A DNA stretch of 64,000 nt from Lepidurus packardi. Lineage: Eukaryota; Arthropoda; Branchiopoda; Notostraca; Triopsidae. Both the position numbers and the translations under genes were made by a program. The notes beneath the pieces were generated by a model that did not search any database, was not told the origin of the DNA, and saw nothing but the letters and a program-made list of their open reading frames with translations. Where the stretch lies: assembly GCA_023053545.1 (NCBI GenBank), contig JAKZAN010000004.1:12623235-12687234 (forward strand), given 5' to 3'. This document shows positions 42,349 to 52,500 of the stretch, piece by piece (the first letter of the stretch is position 1; every line of letters starts with the position of its first letter).

Positions 42349-44346
42349 ATGAAGAAAGCGAGCTCTAAAAACAAGTACGAGCTCCAAGTCGTCGACAATG
42401 ACAAGGATAACCACATCAATCAATGCGATATTAGCGCAGATGGAGCACTTTTGGTGGTCGGCAAAGAAGACGGTTCCACTCATCTCTGGTCCACTCAAAC
42501 CCCCGAAACGGAGTCTATTGGCGTGCTCAGGTAAAAAGAAAAGAAACCTTTCCCACGAAATCATTAAAGTTGCTTAATTAATTTAGAGGACATAAAGCTT
42601 ACATAACCAGCGTAAACATTTTCGACATGTTCGTACTCACTGGATCGGCGGACGGACTAATTAAGAAGTGGGAGTTAGCTACCTCGGAATGTGTCTTTAC
42701 CTTCAAAGGCCACACAAGCAAAATCAATGAAATTGTGTGCTTCGACGAGTACATGTTTTCCTCATCAGCGGATGCTACCGCTCGTGCTTGGCTCTTGGAT
42801 GCTTCCGATGATGAGTACGGTCAAGGCACAGAAACGCAGGCGTTAATTCGCGTATTTGCGGTACTATTCCATCTTCAGATATGCTAAAAACAAAGAAAAA
42901 GTGTTGCTTTAATGGTTGCAGGGGCACACGAAGTCTGTTTTCCCCTTGGAATTCATTCCCTCTTTGGATGAAGAAGACGACGATGAAGATGAAGATGACG
43001 ACGAAGACGTCATGATCAACAAAGCCATGACGCAGCATGCGATATCTTCGAATTACCAGAACAATAAGCTTCCTCGCTGGGGTGACATTCTGCTCACCGG
43101 AGGCGCTGACAATATGATCAAAGCGTGGAGTATCAATAGCGGTCATCAAGTTCAGGTAAAACTCCCTTGCCCAATTTCAACTTAATTTCAACCTAAACAC
43201 ACAAATAAACCGTTTATTTAACGAGCTCTACTTTCTTTTAATTAGGAATACCGTGGTCATAAAGGAGCCATTACTTCCTTAATTGCCGAAACGAATAGCG
43301 ACGTTTTCTTCTCCAGTAGTATGGACCAGACCATTAGATCCTGGGACCTGTATCGCGGAAACACAATTAAAGTAAATTACAAAAAATATTTATCTTACAA
43401 CCAATTCAATACTAAAATGCTCTATTTTTATGTGACCCTTATTCTATTAAAAACTCATAGCCTATACGTATTACATTCGTTTTTACTCGCGCTTTTCCTA
43501 TTAGTTATATTTTAATTTAACTCCATTTTTCCTTTTTAGCTTCTATTTCACGATTTTCCTTATTATCTTTTTAACGTTCATTTTATTTGAGTGCTTATTT
43601 TGTAACCTAATACTTACGTACTTCTGTCTTAGGTTTTCGAAGGACACACAGGTGCAGTGCTGAATTTGATCTACGACAAGAAATTGCTGTATTCGGCCAG
43701 TTCGGACACCACCGTCCGCTGTTGGGTCGCGGAATTCGGGGACTGCATCCGAACATTCAAAGGAGCGAAGCAGTCTATCACAGACATGGTGTTAGACAAA
43801 GGCATGCGTAAGTTTCAATGCAAACTAAAAACCGCGAAAGAATCCCTATTTCAAATCGAAATTCGCAGTCTATACTGCATCTGGAGATGGGCAATGTCGA
43901 GTTTATGAAGCGAAATCAGGAACATTGAAGCGTACTTACAAAGGCCATTCAATGACCATCACTTGTTTGGCTGTGGTTGACGGAAAACTCTTCACAGGAT
44001 CGAATGATGGTTCCCTCAGAGCCTGGGATGCGAAAGATCTCAAGTAATCTCTCTTATTCTCTCAATTAAGGGTCCCGTATGCCTTAGCTTATTGATGCGA
44101 AAGAGTCACAGATGGCGCTGATGTTTGTTTACATGCTCAAGCTTAATACCCAGCTCAGAACTCTAATTAATCTAATTCGTAATCTTTAGGGAGGTGGATC
44201 CCATTAACAAGGACAACGAGTTGGCTAAAAAGCAAACGGAAAACTTTAAAGAGTACCAGCAAAAGAAGCTGGAAGACCTGGAATCCAGATTGGATCCCTA
44301 TGGGAAAGCTCGGGGAGGAGCATACCGTGGCGGTTATGCGTATTAG
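42349..44346 (+). CDS. WD40-repeat protein, WDR86-like
   Basis: Likely beta-propeller scaffold. Exons 42349-42530, 42587-42860, 42922-43155, 43246-43371, 43633-43807, 43869-44043, 44190-44346; 1323 nt, 440 residues. Eight WD-type blade endings: STHLWST, LIKKWEL, TARAWLL, MIKAWSI, TIRSWDL, TVRCWVA, QCRVYEA, SLRAWDA. Most blades start with a GH dipeptide (GHKAYITSV, GHTSKINEI, GHTKSVFPL, GHKGAITSL, GHTGAVLNL, GHSMTITCL) and pair with TGSADG- or SSADAT-like turns. An Asp/Glu run (EEDDDEDEDDDED, about residues 169-181) is inserted in the blade starting at 42922. A basic C-terminal tail rich in Gly/Tyr (GGAYRGGYAY) ends the protein. Blade order and ADxTVRCW-like ends resemble vertebrate WDR86. Orthology is an inference. 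Confidence 0.88.
44066..44150 (+). mobile_element. Family R2 element fragment in a WD40 intron
   Basis: TTAAGGGTCCCGTATGCCTTAGC followed by TTATTGATGCG and AGATGGCGCTGATGTTTG, shared with 63256-63335 and, in reverse, with about 28601-28660. It lies in the intron 44044-44189. Confidence 0.6.
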
Positions 44347-44676
44347 AAGAAACAAAGTACAAAACAAGACATTTCGCATCTTTTATGCATTCAAGTGCCT
44401 TATAATCGCTCACAGTGTTGGCCTTTCCCATGCACCAATTCCCCTATGAACTAGCATATTGCGGCTCAAGATGGGCAACCAATCAAAAGCGTTCTTCTCT
44501 TCTCTTTCATTTTCATATTTATTATTTATTTCGAAAGCTGTGTGTGTTGTAAGAGAAAATTTCCCCATATCTCTATTTTCGTCGCTGCGGCTGTTAGCTG
44601 TGATAATATCTATAGATTTGCAGTGTGCCCACGAGTTAGTCTCCCTTTTAGCTCCCAAGCTCAACTTTTGCAGTGT

Positions 44677-44682
44677 AATAAA
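44677..44682 (+). terminator. Polyadenylation signal AATAAA for the WD40 gene
   Basis: About 330 nt after the WD40 stop, with a second AATAAA at 44708-44713. Both lie just before the stop codon of the oppositely oriented gene at 44722. TTTATT at 44518-44530 would serve that minus-strand gene, so the two 3' UTRs may overlap. Confidence 0.45.
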
Positions 44683-44721
44683 CATTCAGAAAAAGAGTCC
44701 CATAATACAATAAAAGGTTCT

Positions 44722-45432
44722 CTAACAATCTACGGAAGAAATAGTCACTCCAATCAGGCCAAACGAGTTTAACTCGGGTAATAATTCAATTCCCGCGGAA
44801 TCGGGGGTGGTAGGACGAAGATTGGGCACATGCAAGTCTTCAAAGGCGTCACACAAGTCCGGGACGCGATCTTCATTGTAGTCTGCGAGGATCGCGAACC
44901 ACTTGGCATGTTGGGCTGAGGAATACTCCACTTTGAGTGCCAAAAGACTGGGCTCCGCAACTGCAGAATGGGGGTCCAAGCACACCGTGACCGAACTCTC
45001 CGGTGTGGGCGATACTCCGCGGTCGAACGTCTGAAAAACTGCCGGCAACTGCGGACTATTATTGCCGGCTTTCTGGTCCAGTTTGGCGCCCACTTTGCCG
45101 TTACGCACAGTCGCCTTACCCGCAGCGGTGGGTACCTGGAACGTCACTTTATTCGCACTCCCGCCCTGCCGGGTATTTCGCGTCAGGATCGTGAATTTCT
45201 TCCGTTTGCCGCGGCTGATGACCGACGTGGGAGTACTGGAATGGCGTCGCGGAAGTCGGGGGTTGCTCTCGAAAGAGGAACTTTTGTCTAATTTCCGCAT
45301 GGTGCGACTCGCCACGGAATACACCGGGTTCTGCAGCTCATTGTACTGATTCTTTAATGAGGCTGGTAAGTAGTTGGCCGTCACTTTGCCCTTCAAGGCC
45401 TGGAAAGCTTCACAAGGCGACCGCCAAGACAT
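44722..45432 (-). CDS. Uncharacterised 236-residue protein, apparently intronless
   Basis: A complete frame from ATGTCTTGGCGG (context CAAAG before ATG) to TAA/TAG-type stop at 44722. I recognise no family. It is hydrophilic with no signal peptide or TM. The middle is basic and Ser/Thr-rich (RRHSSTPTSVISRGKRKKF, about residues 62-80), then Gly/Lys-rich. The C-terminal third looks folded (SLLALKVEYSSAQHAKWFAI, then LADYNEDRVPDLCDAFEDL). The strongest sign that it is real is the length without stops, codon-like composition like the neighbours, and convergent placement next to the WD40 gene. It could also be the terminal exon of a longer gene, since an acceptor-like CTTCCTCTTCTAATG context is on the wrong strand and none is clear on the minus strand. 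Confidence 0.6.
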   Translation of the reverse strand: MSWRSPCEAFQALKGKVTANYLPASLKNQYNELQNPVYSVASRTMRKLDKSSSFESNPRLPRRHSSTPTSVISRGKRKKFTILTRNTRQGGSANKVTFQVPTAAGKATVRNGKVGAKLDQKAGNNSPQLPAVFQTFDRGVSPTPESSVTVCLDPHSAVAEPSLLALKVEYSSAQHAKWFAILADYNEDRVPDLCDAFEDLHVPNLRPTTPDSAGIELLPELNSFGLIGVTISSVDC

Positions 45433-47895
45433 CTTTGCCCAATTTCCTTCCTCTTCTAATGCTGTTCAATGTCTGTTCAACCACTCTGGACTGCTATCTT
45501 ATTCACATACTTATACCCCCCACTGAAACGAAGACTTACATAAGCTGAAAGCTTGTTACTTAAGGAAACCTTAGCAAGCAGAAAAAAGTTATGGGGGATT
45601 TGGTATAGCCACAGCATTAATAAGCTATTTCGCTTTTATAATCCACGGCCTGACTTGTTACAGATTTGTCATTCTTCGTGAATGCGGTTACATTACCACT
45701 GTTCGAAATTTCCATAAATTGCTAATAAACATACGTAAACATGTCAACAGTTTTTCTCCTTTTAGGAGAACCTTTTGGTTCCTCGTGCTTTATTGATAAT
45801 TTCCAGAATACCGAGGCTGTCGTATGCCTGCGGTTAGCATTCCGGGCCAAAAATTCATTATTGCTCATGGCTCACCATTTCATGCCATAAAATTCGCTGT
45901 TTCGATGTGTAACATTACAAACAAATGCTCATAGATGGCGGCAGAATCACCAAGTTCTCGATTCCATCTAATTATCGTAACATTACAGTGACTAGTTACA
46001 GACGTAGAGTGGGCTCAGGAATGATAACGGAGGAAGAAGAAGCAATAGCAAAACAAGCGAGGAAATCTATTGACACAGAGCCGTCAGGAACGTCAACCCA
46101 AATAATTATCGGCGACTAAGTGCCCGTAATTGTCCTTTCTGACGGGGCTGGTTATAGCCAGTTAATGGGCCATTACACATGGGAATGCATCCCGAGTACT
46201 AAAGTAACGTGCCGACGTGACAATAATAGGAGCCCAAGAGCCGCTCGAAACGGGAGATAACATCTTTGCGGATGGTGAGAACCTCGAGCCTCCTGGGGAA
46301 AGTTTCCCTTTTTTTGGTCCCGCAACAAACAAAAGGCCACACTTTACATTCCGTTGCTTTTTTTATGGCTTAAACCCTTAAAAAAGAAGACAGACTGTGT
46401 CTTTAAAACTGCATACGTGTGTTCTTAGTAGATTGCTTTTTCCTCGCCATTTTTACGCAGCTACGTCTTCCTCTTCCCGCAAATTGAGACAATAGATTCC
46501 AAAGATTACCCAAGAGCTATCCTTCCTCTTTGGTGTGAAATAAGGCAGAGGTGTATGTGTGGATTAGCAAAACTTGGCGGGAACTTAAGAGGGAATCTAA
46601 TTCCTTTCTCTGTCTGTTATCTGACAATTTTCACGGCTCCCAGCGGACCCTTTTTTGTTGTGAGAAAACTAGGAAAGAAGAGAAGAAGTCAAGGCATGTT
46701 AGTCTCCTTAACTTGCGGGGTTTGTCTCGCTAAACAGAATCCCCCCCAGAACCAAACAAAGCTTTTAACCTGAGCCGGCGTTTGGGACCCAAGTTAAATT
46801 TCGAGTCTGGCTAAAAATAGAACCGAAATTCTTGAAAAGGAAAAATAGGGAAACAGAATAAGTAGAGTAAACATAACAAAGGCAGCCGAGATCCATCTCT
46901 ATAAAGTAAACTAACCACTCGCTCGTCGTGTCCAGTTGTTGTTTTCCCCAAGCGACTTTGCGTATACCCCGATACTCCAACCGAACCATATTCCAACCGA
47001 AGAAAAAGACGCCTTTTGCTGACGTGGGTTGTCTTGGGCGTGCTTCGATTCTTCTATGCAACAATAGGGTGCCGAGGCGAAAACACACCTGGGAATTCCG
47101 AAAGCCCGTGATGGTTCTGGAGAGCATGAGCAGAGGCTGGAGCTCCCATTGCAAGAAGGCTTTACCACCACTTCCATATAAAAAGCCGGGTCAGGAGCCA
47201 TGGAGAAGTCAAGCAACAAGTGCAGTAAATCCAACTTAGGACCTCTAATCAAAACCAGGTAACGTCACTTAATTCCAAGCTCAAATATACTGAACGCTTC
47301 TTTAAGAGTAAAAGGCTGTGTAGCTTTAGCTTTCTGTGGCACTTTTTATGGCAGAAAGAGTGCGGGAAAGTTCAAAGCATTTTTATGCAAGAAAAGCGGG
47401 ATTTTTTTTAAATATCGACATTAGCTCTTAACAGTAAAGTAGGTCATATCAATGTAGATTGTAAGACAGACTTTTTTTGTGTTTCCCTGGCACAATTCGG
47501 GAAATGCCAATGGATTTTTCATGTATGCGAAGACAAGCACAATCGTTAATTGGGAGCCTGTAATCTCGCAGAAATAATTTTAGCATTTTTTTTAAAAGAG
47601 AAATTGCATACACATTGAGTAAGTACGCTTTTCGCTTTATGCGCGTTCATTTACACCCATACAAAACCCGCGCGCCATCTAACGCTAGCAAGCCTAACCC
47701 GCTAAGCTCAACGGGAGCTTAACTTAAAACATCCAGCCATAACTTAAAACATAGCTCGATAATAACAATATGAACATTGCAAGTTTAAATTATTTCAACG
47801 TTTTCTTGTAAAATTTAGTTTTCAAATAATAATGCAATGTTTTCTTAAATCTTCATGCATGGTTGACAGAAGAGGAAGGTCTTGCCAAAGAAAAC
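45433..47895. other. Intergenic region upstream of the sulfakinin gene
   Basis: No supported gene. Contains R2-like remnants: AAATTCATTATTGCTCATGG at 45848 with ATGGCGGCAG at 45932, and a degenerate copy at about 47640-47725 ending CAACGGGAGCTTAAC. The 64-codon plus frame at 45925-46119 starts inside repeat-like sequence. The region directly before 47896 contains TTGACAG followed by AAGAGG, a likely acceptor, so a 5' UTR exon and the sulfakinin promoter should lie here. Confidence 0.55.
47640..47725 (-). mobile_element. Degenerate family R2 copy
   Basis: Contains GCGCCATCTAACGC and CTCAACGGGAGCTTAAC, matching in reverse the AGATGGCGTTATG and AAGGCTCCCGT parts of the 63256 copy. Diverged; boundaries uncertain. 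Confidence 0.35.
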
Positions 47896-48291
47896 ATGAC
47901 CAAACTGCAATACGTGGTGGCTTTCGTAAGCGTTCTAGTTGTCATTCACTGCAACCACGTGGTCCGGGCTAATCCCGCCGTTGCAGCGTCCAACAACGCC
48001 GCCACGGGCAAAAGTGAATTCAGTCGATTGCTCCAGCTACTGTTGCCCAAACTGCGGGCTAGAATGGGCCATCGTGCGGGTCTTTTACCGCCGCAAGCCG
48101 CGCTGAAGGCAAACAGTGTCCCTCTAGCGCTGGCTAGCAGTCCCGAGGAAGTTACCTTCACCGATGACGAGTTCGAAGACCTGGACCAAGTCGATCGCTT
48201 CGCTGCCAAACGGCAGTCCGACGACTACGGCCACTGGCGCTACGGCAAACGGGAATTTGACGATTACGGTCACATGCGGTTTGGTCGTTGA
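47896..48291 (+). CDS. SK: Sulfakinin neuropeptide precursor
   Basis: Secreted prepropeptide of the arthropod sulfakinin family (CCK-like peptides that act in feeding and satiety). 131 residues from the ATG at 47896; the frame is open a little upstream, but that part follows a probable splice acceptor. A hydrophobic signal peptide spans about residues 4-18 ([15 protein letters not shown]). A long spacer with an acidic stretch ([14 protein letters not shown]) is followed by KR (105-106), peptide 1 [10 protein letters not shown] (107-116), the amidation/cleavage site GKR, peptide 2 [10 protein letters not shown] (120-129) and terminal GR before the stop. Acidic residues before Tyr predict tyrosine sulfation, and peptide 1 may begin with pyroglutamate. 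Peptide 2 is a classical sulfakinin. Peptide 1 is atypical, ending HWRY-amide. AATAAA signals follow at 48291 and 48399. Confidence 0.95.
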   Translation: MTKLQYVVAFVSVLVVIHCNHVVRANPAVAASNNAATGKSEFSRLLQLLLPKLRARMGHRAGLLPPQAALKANSVPLALASSPEEVTFTDDEFEDLDQVDRFAAKRQSDDYGHWRYGKREFDDYGHMRFGR

Positions 48292-49518
48292 ATAAAACAA
48301 AAAATGTAAAAAATAAATAGAAAAAAGGTTGGAGAAATGTCAAGAAAAAAGAACTTCGCATGAGCCCAGAAGCACTTGTTATCCATTCCTCACTGTCCAA
48401 TAAAGCCAACCCGTATACGTGTTAGATATCGAAGAAAAATAAACTATCCTTAAATACAAAGTTCCTTCAAAAATTAAAATTAAAAAAATCTAAAACCTCG
48501 AGAAAAGTGGGAAAAAAACCTCTGGAATCCGATAAATAACCGCCATGTGACATAAAAAAGGGAAATAGTTGGCAAGTTGAGTTTATGACAGAGTTATATA
48601 CACATCCATAAAGTAGATAACGTGGTAAATGTATCGAATAGTAATATCCGAAAGCTCTAATGGACAAAAATGGGTAGGATATTATATCCCCGGATAATAA
48701 ACTCGATCCAAGGCATATAAAAAAGATAGCGGGGGTTATACTTTGGAAACATGACATAATAATCTACGAAAAATCCGCTTTTTTTTGTCGGCATGCACAA
48801 TGTTAGGTAGCTAAAACACAAAATCGAACAAGTGTACAGGTGTGCTTTTTCCCACAATCGAATAGGATGAAAATCGAACAGAAACATTGACCCAGGGTTA
48901 CATAGCGCTTTACAATGTGTTTTTTGTTTTGCTAGAACTGCAAATGGCACGATCGTTATACTCCTGCTTTTCCTCTCCAATCTATATAATATGTATATAC
49001 CTCCGCACAAAACATGGCACTTTTTTTGTTCTACCCAATTGTAAGCATATTCCCCAAGGCATTATTTTACTTGTACTTGATATCTCACTCTAGCAACTCC
49101 CCTTTTGATTTAAAAAAAAATCCTTTTTGGTGATTTTGAAACTCGAAATTCGAACAAGTGGGTTGCTCGTTCCTTTTCTTGATTTTCATTTTGCAACAAA
49201 AAGACCAGATAAGGGAGTGGCTTAATTATTACACACCACTCGCTACTTCACGGCATAGCAAAGACAATTCCATGCGATTTTTTGGTTAGTGCGGGAAACC
49301 TTTCCTAATTTAGAGGCTTGGCCAATGGCGTACTTTGTCAGTTTCTCTTCTCTGGAGTAAATAGCTTTTTGTTTTCGGCCTCTTCGATGCAAATCTCTAC
49401 CATACTGCGTTCGTAATGCCATCAAATCACCCAAGCGAAAGCTAAAGATTTTATAAAACCTGCTTCTCTCTTTAAGATTCTCGTTATTCTGAGAAAGTTT
49501 TCAACGTCGAAATAGCTT
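48292..49518. other. Convergent 3' region of sulfakinin and tensin genes
   Basis: Contains the sulfakinin 3' UTR (AATAAA at 48312, 48399, 48438). The minus-strand 63-codon frame at 49243-49434 is Arg/Lys-rich, has no domain, and more likely lies in the tensin 3' UTR. No other gene is seen. Confidence 0.6.
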
Positions 49519-52500
49519 TTAGACAATGTTCAACTTGGAATTCTGCCCTGTCATCATGACTTTGGTGACAAAATTCACAATAGCTGACGCTGGCTGCTCA
49601 GGCTCCAATTCCGCAAACACGTGGCATTGGTTGTCTGTTTTGCTCGCGGGTTTGCGTGCCACAAATCCAAAACACCGACTGCAAAATAAGAATAAAATAT
49701 TGTAAAAAAAAAAATTCATAATAAAACCGGTTTTTAAGTTTGGAAAGTAACCTTACAACGTAAAGAGGAACGTTAAAATCAAAATATTTACTTGGAACTA
49801 ACTGAGACGCCTTGAGCATTCTTCTGATTCCAGCGCCGGTCGTCGGAATCGTGGCCACAAAAGGAGATGGTGTTCACCGGGTAGTGACGGCGGAAGAACA
49901 ACTTACGTTCGCTGTCCGTCAGCGTAATTCCTTGCGAAGATACTTTGAAATGAACCACGGTAGGTACTGGCAAAGGTTTCGTGGCCAGTAAGGTAGACAT
50001 GGTTCGCTGAACAGCTTCCAGTCCCGTCAAGGACTCGGTATCCATCGTGAATAAATACAGCACATTGCAAGCTATTTTAAAAACCAGGAAGAAAAGAAAG
50101 AAGAATGCCTGTTTTTACTACGATTAACTATCAGATCCGTGATCCAATCCGGCGTCTTGGAATTCCCAAACTTTAAAAACGAGTTCTATGAATAAGAACG
50201 AAATAATTATCTGAACAAAAAGAGCACTTTGAATCACAAAAGTGATCTTTGAGCAAAAAGTGATCTTTGATCTTTGGGATTGAAGCTTGAACTGGTCTCT
50301 AGAAACGACACTTTGCTGACTTGGGCCCTCTAAACTCGCTATTTTATTCAATTACGAAAGGAAAATCGTCCAACATACCAGCTCCTTGGCCCAACAACTG
50401 AATCGCAGGGCTCACCGAGCCAGAATCGACGGTATCGGACCCCTCAGTGTCAGGCAACAACAGTTTGCATGGGAGGGCCAATGGTGTCACCGAATGCTGG
50501 TAAACCAGCGCCGAAAGTGAACCTGCAGGCAGAACAATGGTTCAACATATGTCACTTGAACTCATTACTTCATTTATAATGTGTGAATGATTTACCAAAA
50601 ACGGGTTCGTTGGTGCAGCCCTTGAGTCGTACGCCCCTGGACGTCGGTTCAATCAAGAAATGGCGCACCAATTCCGCCGCCAGATCGCCGCCTTTGCTAG
50701 CCACATGGGTAGGGGGCGTGGCTACTTTCACTGCGAGCCCGAAAGCTCCCGGAAACGAGTTTGAATTGCGGATAACAAACGTGCCCGGCTCTCTATCCTT
50801 GAGCAAGTTGATGGTGTCTTCCCGCGAGAGCCCTGGCTTGTACCAAAACCGGGACGTATCCTTGACGAAATTGACGTGAACAGGGCTCACTTCATGGAGT
50901 TCTCCGCCCAGAGAGCCCACAGAAGATCGTCGTGACTGGGCGGTGTACAGCGAAGGCGAGGATGGAGGGTACATGGTGCCATCTAACGTATTCCACTGGT
51001 GAGCCGGTGAAGGCGAGCGGTCCTTGCTAGAAAAACAGACATTAAAAATAAAAAAAAATACCTTAAATAATACTAAAAACTCTAAGAAATCATTAAAACT
51101 TCCTATCAAACATAAACCTGTTACACGTGTTAGTTAACTACAGAGAGACCAACACCACAACTTTCTTTTTTTACCTTGACACGGAAGTATTGGAAGACCA
51201 TTTACGAACACTTTTGACACTGTTGGCAGCAGCAGAAGAAACAGAAGAAGAAGTCTGGGGAAGGCCAGCACCTGGAGTTGTTTGCACTACCCCACCTGAC
51301 GTGCGTCTACAAAAGGGGTCGCAAATGTTAGGGTTTTGGAAGAAGCAATAACTACTTGGCACAAATCTCATCTTTTAGGGAAAATACGCCTTTTCTATGC
51401 TACTTTGGTTAAAACAAAATAACAAATTCCTAGCCCTCTTTATTTATAGTAAAGGGATGAAGGGGCGCTTTTTGATATGGCTTTTTAATCCGAAAGGATT
51501 CAAAAGCAACACGTCAAAAGATAACGTGCGCTCCAAGGTCAAGGTGTTAGTGGTTTTAGCGATAACAACTCAATTTTTAAAATTCCACAAACGAGAAACA
51601 ACAAAGCCAAACTAAGGTACAGAAAGATTAAAAAAAAAAAAAAGATTTTGGTAGTTACCGCTGGGCTGTCGGACTCTTGGGAGGTAAACCGGCTCCCGAA
51701 TGCGAAATGGTTAATTCATGGTGCACATGGTTCACGTAAGGTGTCCGTGGAGGCACTGGAAAAGCTGGAGTTACGGCTCCTCCACGCTCTTCATTGGAAG
51801 ACGACCAGGACAACACGCTATCGTCCTTCTGTAACAAACACGAGAATAAATTCGTTATCAAAAGGGCCATAAAATCTAAAATAAACAGTTCTGGGTTATA
51901 AATTGGCAACAGAATTAGAAATACAATGTAAGAAATCAACCAAAAAGGAGCGCGCGAATGGAAAACGGCTTCGACACACCGGTTTTGATTAGGAAAATAA
52001 TTCCAAGAAAAAAAACGTACTCGGTTAGTGGCACTGCGTAAGGGATATCTAGACACAGGCGTTGCTGGTGGTAAGCCATGCACGTTGTTATTAAGCTCGG
52101 GCACTTGTGCTTTTTCCAGCGTGCTGTAAAAAACGTCGTCCGGCTCCAGATCTTCTTCGTGTTCATGTTCTTGTTGGTGGCGCAAATAGGAATATTGGAC
52201 AAAATCCACTTGATGCTGTCGTTGTTCCTGGCGCTCGAAGGTGATACGGTTAGTACTGGCACTTGGGCCCAAAGCAGGAACAGGCGGAAACTTGGAAGGA
52301 ACGGCGGCAACATGGTTAGTGTTAGTAGTAGCAGCAGACGGGTTGGGAGTTAGAGTGTGCTCAGCCAAAGTGGCCAGCAAAGCGTCAATTTTACTAACCG
52401 TCCCGTTGTTGCCTTCCACAGTAGTTAGTAATCCGAAGGAATCGTGAGTGTAACCCAACGGCGAAGAAGCCTGCAAAAGCGCTTGCGGCGAACGCTGTAA

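Noticed and set aside
45925..46119. 64-codon plus-strand frame (MLIDGGRITKF...)
   Set aside because: Reads somewhat like protein, but it begins in repeat-like sequence (ATGGCGGCAG near a TTCATTATTGC motif), and there is no supporting exon structure.
49243..49434. 63-codon minus-strand frame rich in Arg/Lys
   Set aside because: Lies just past the tensin stop on the same strand; more likely 3' UTR.
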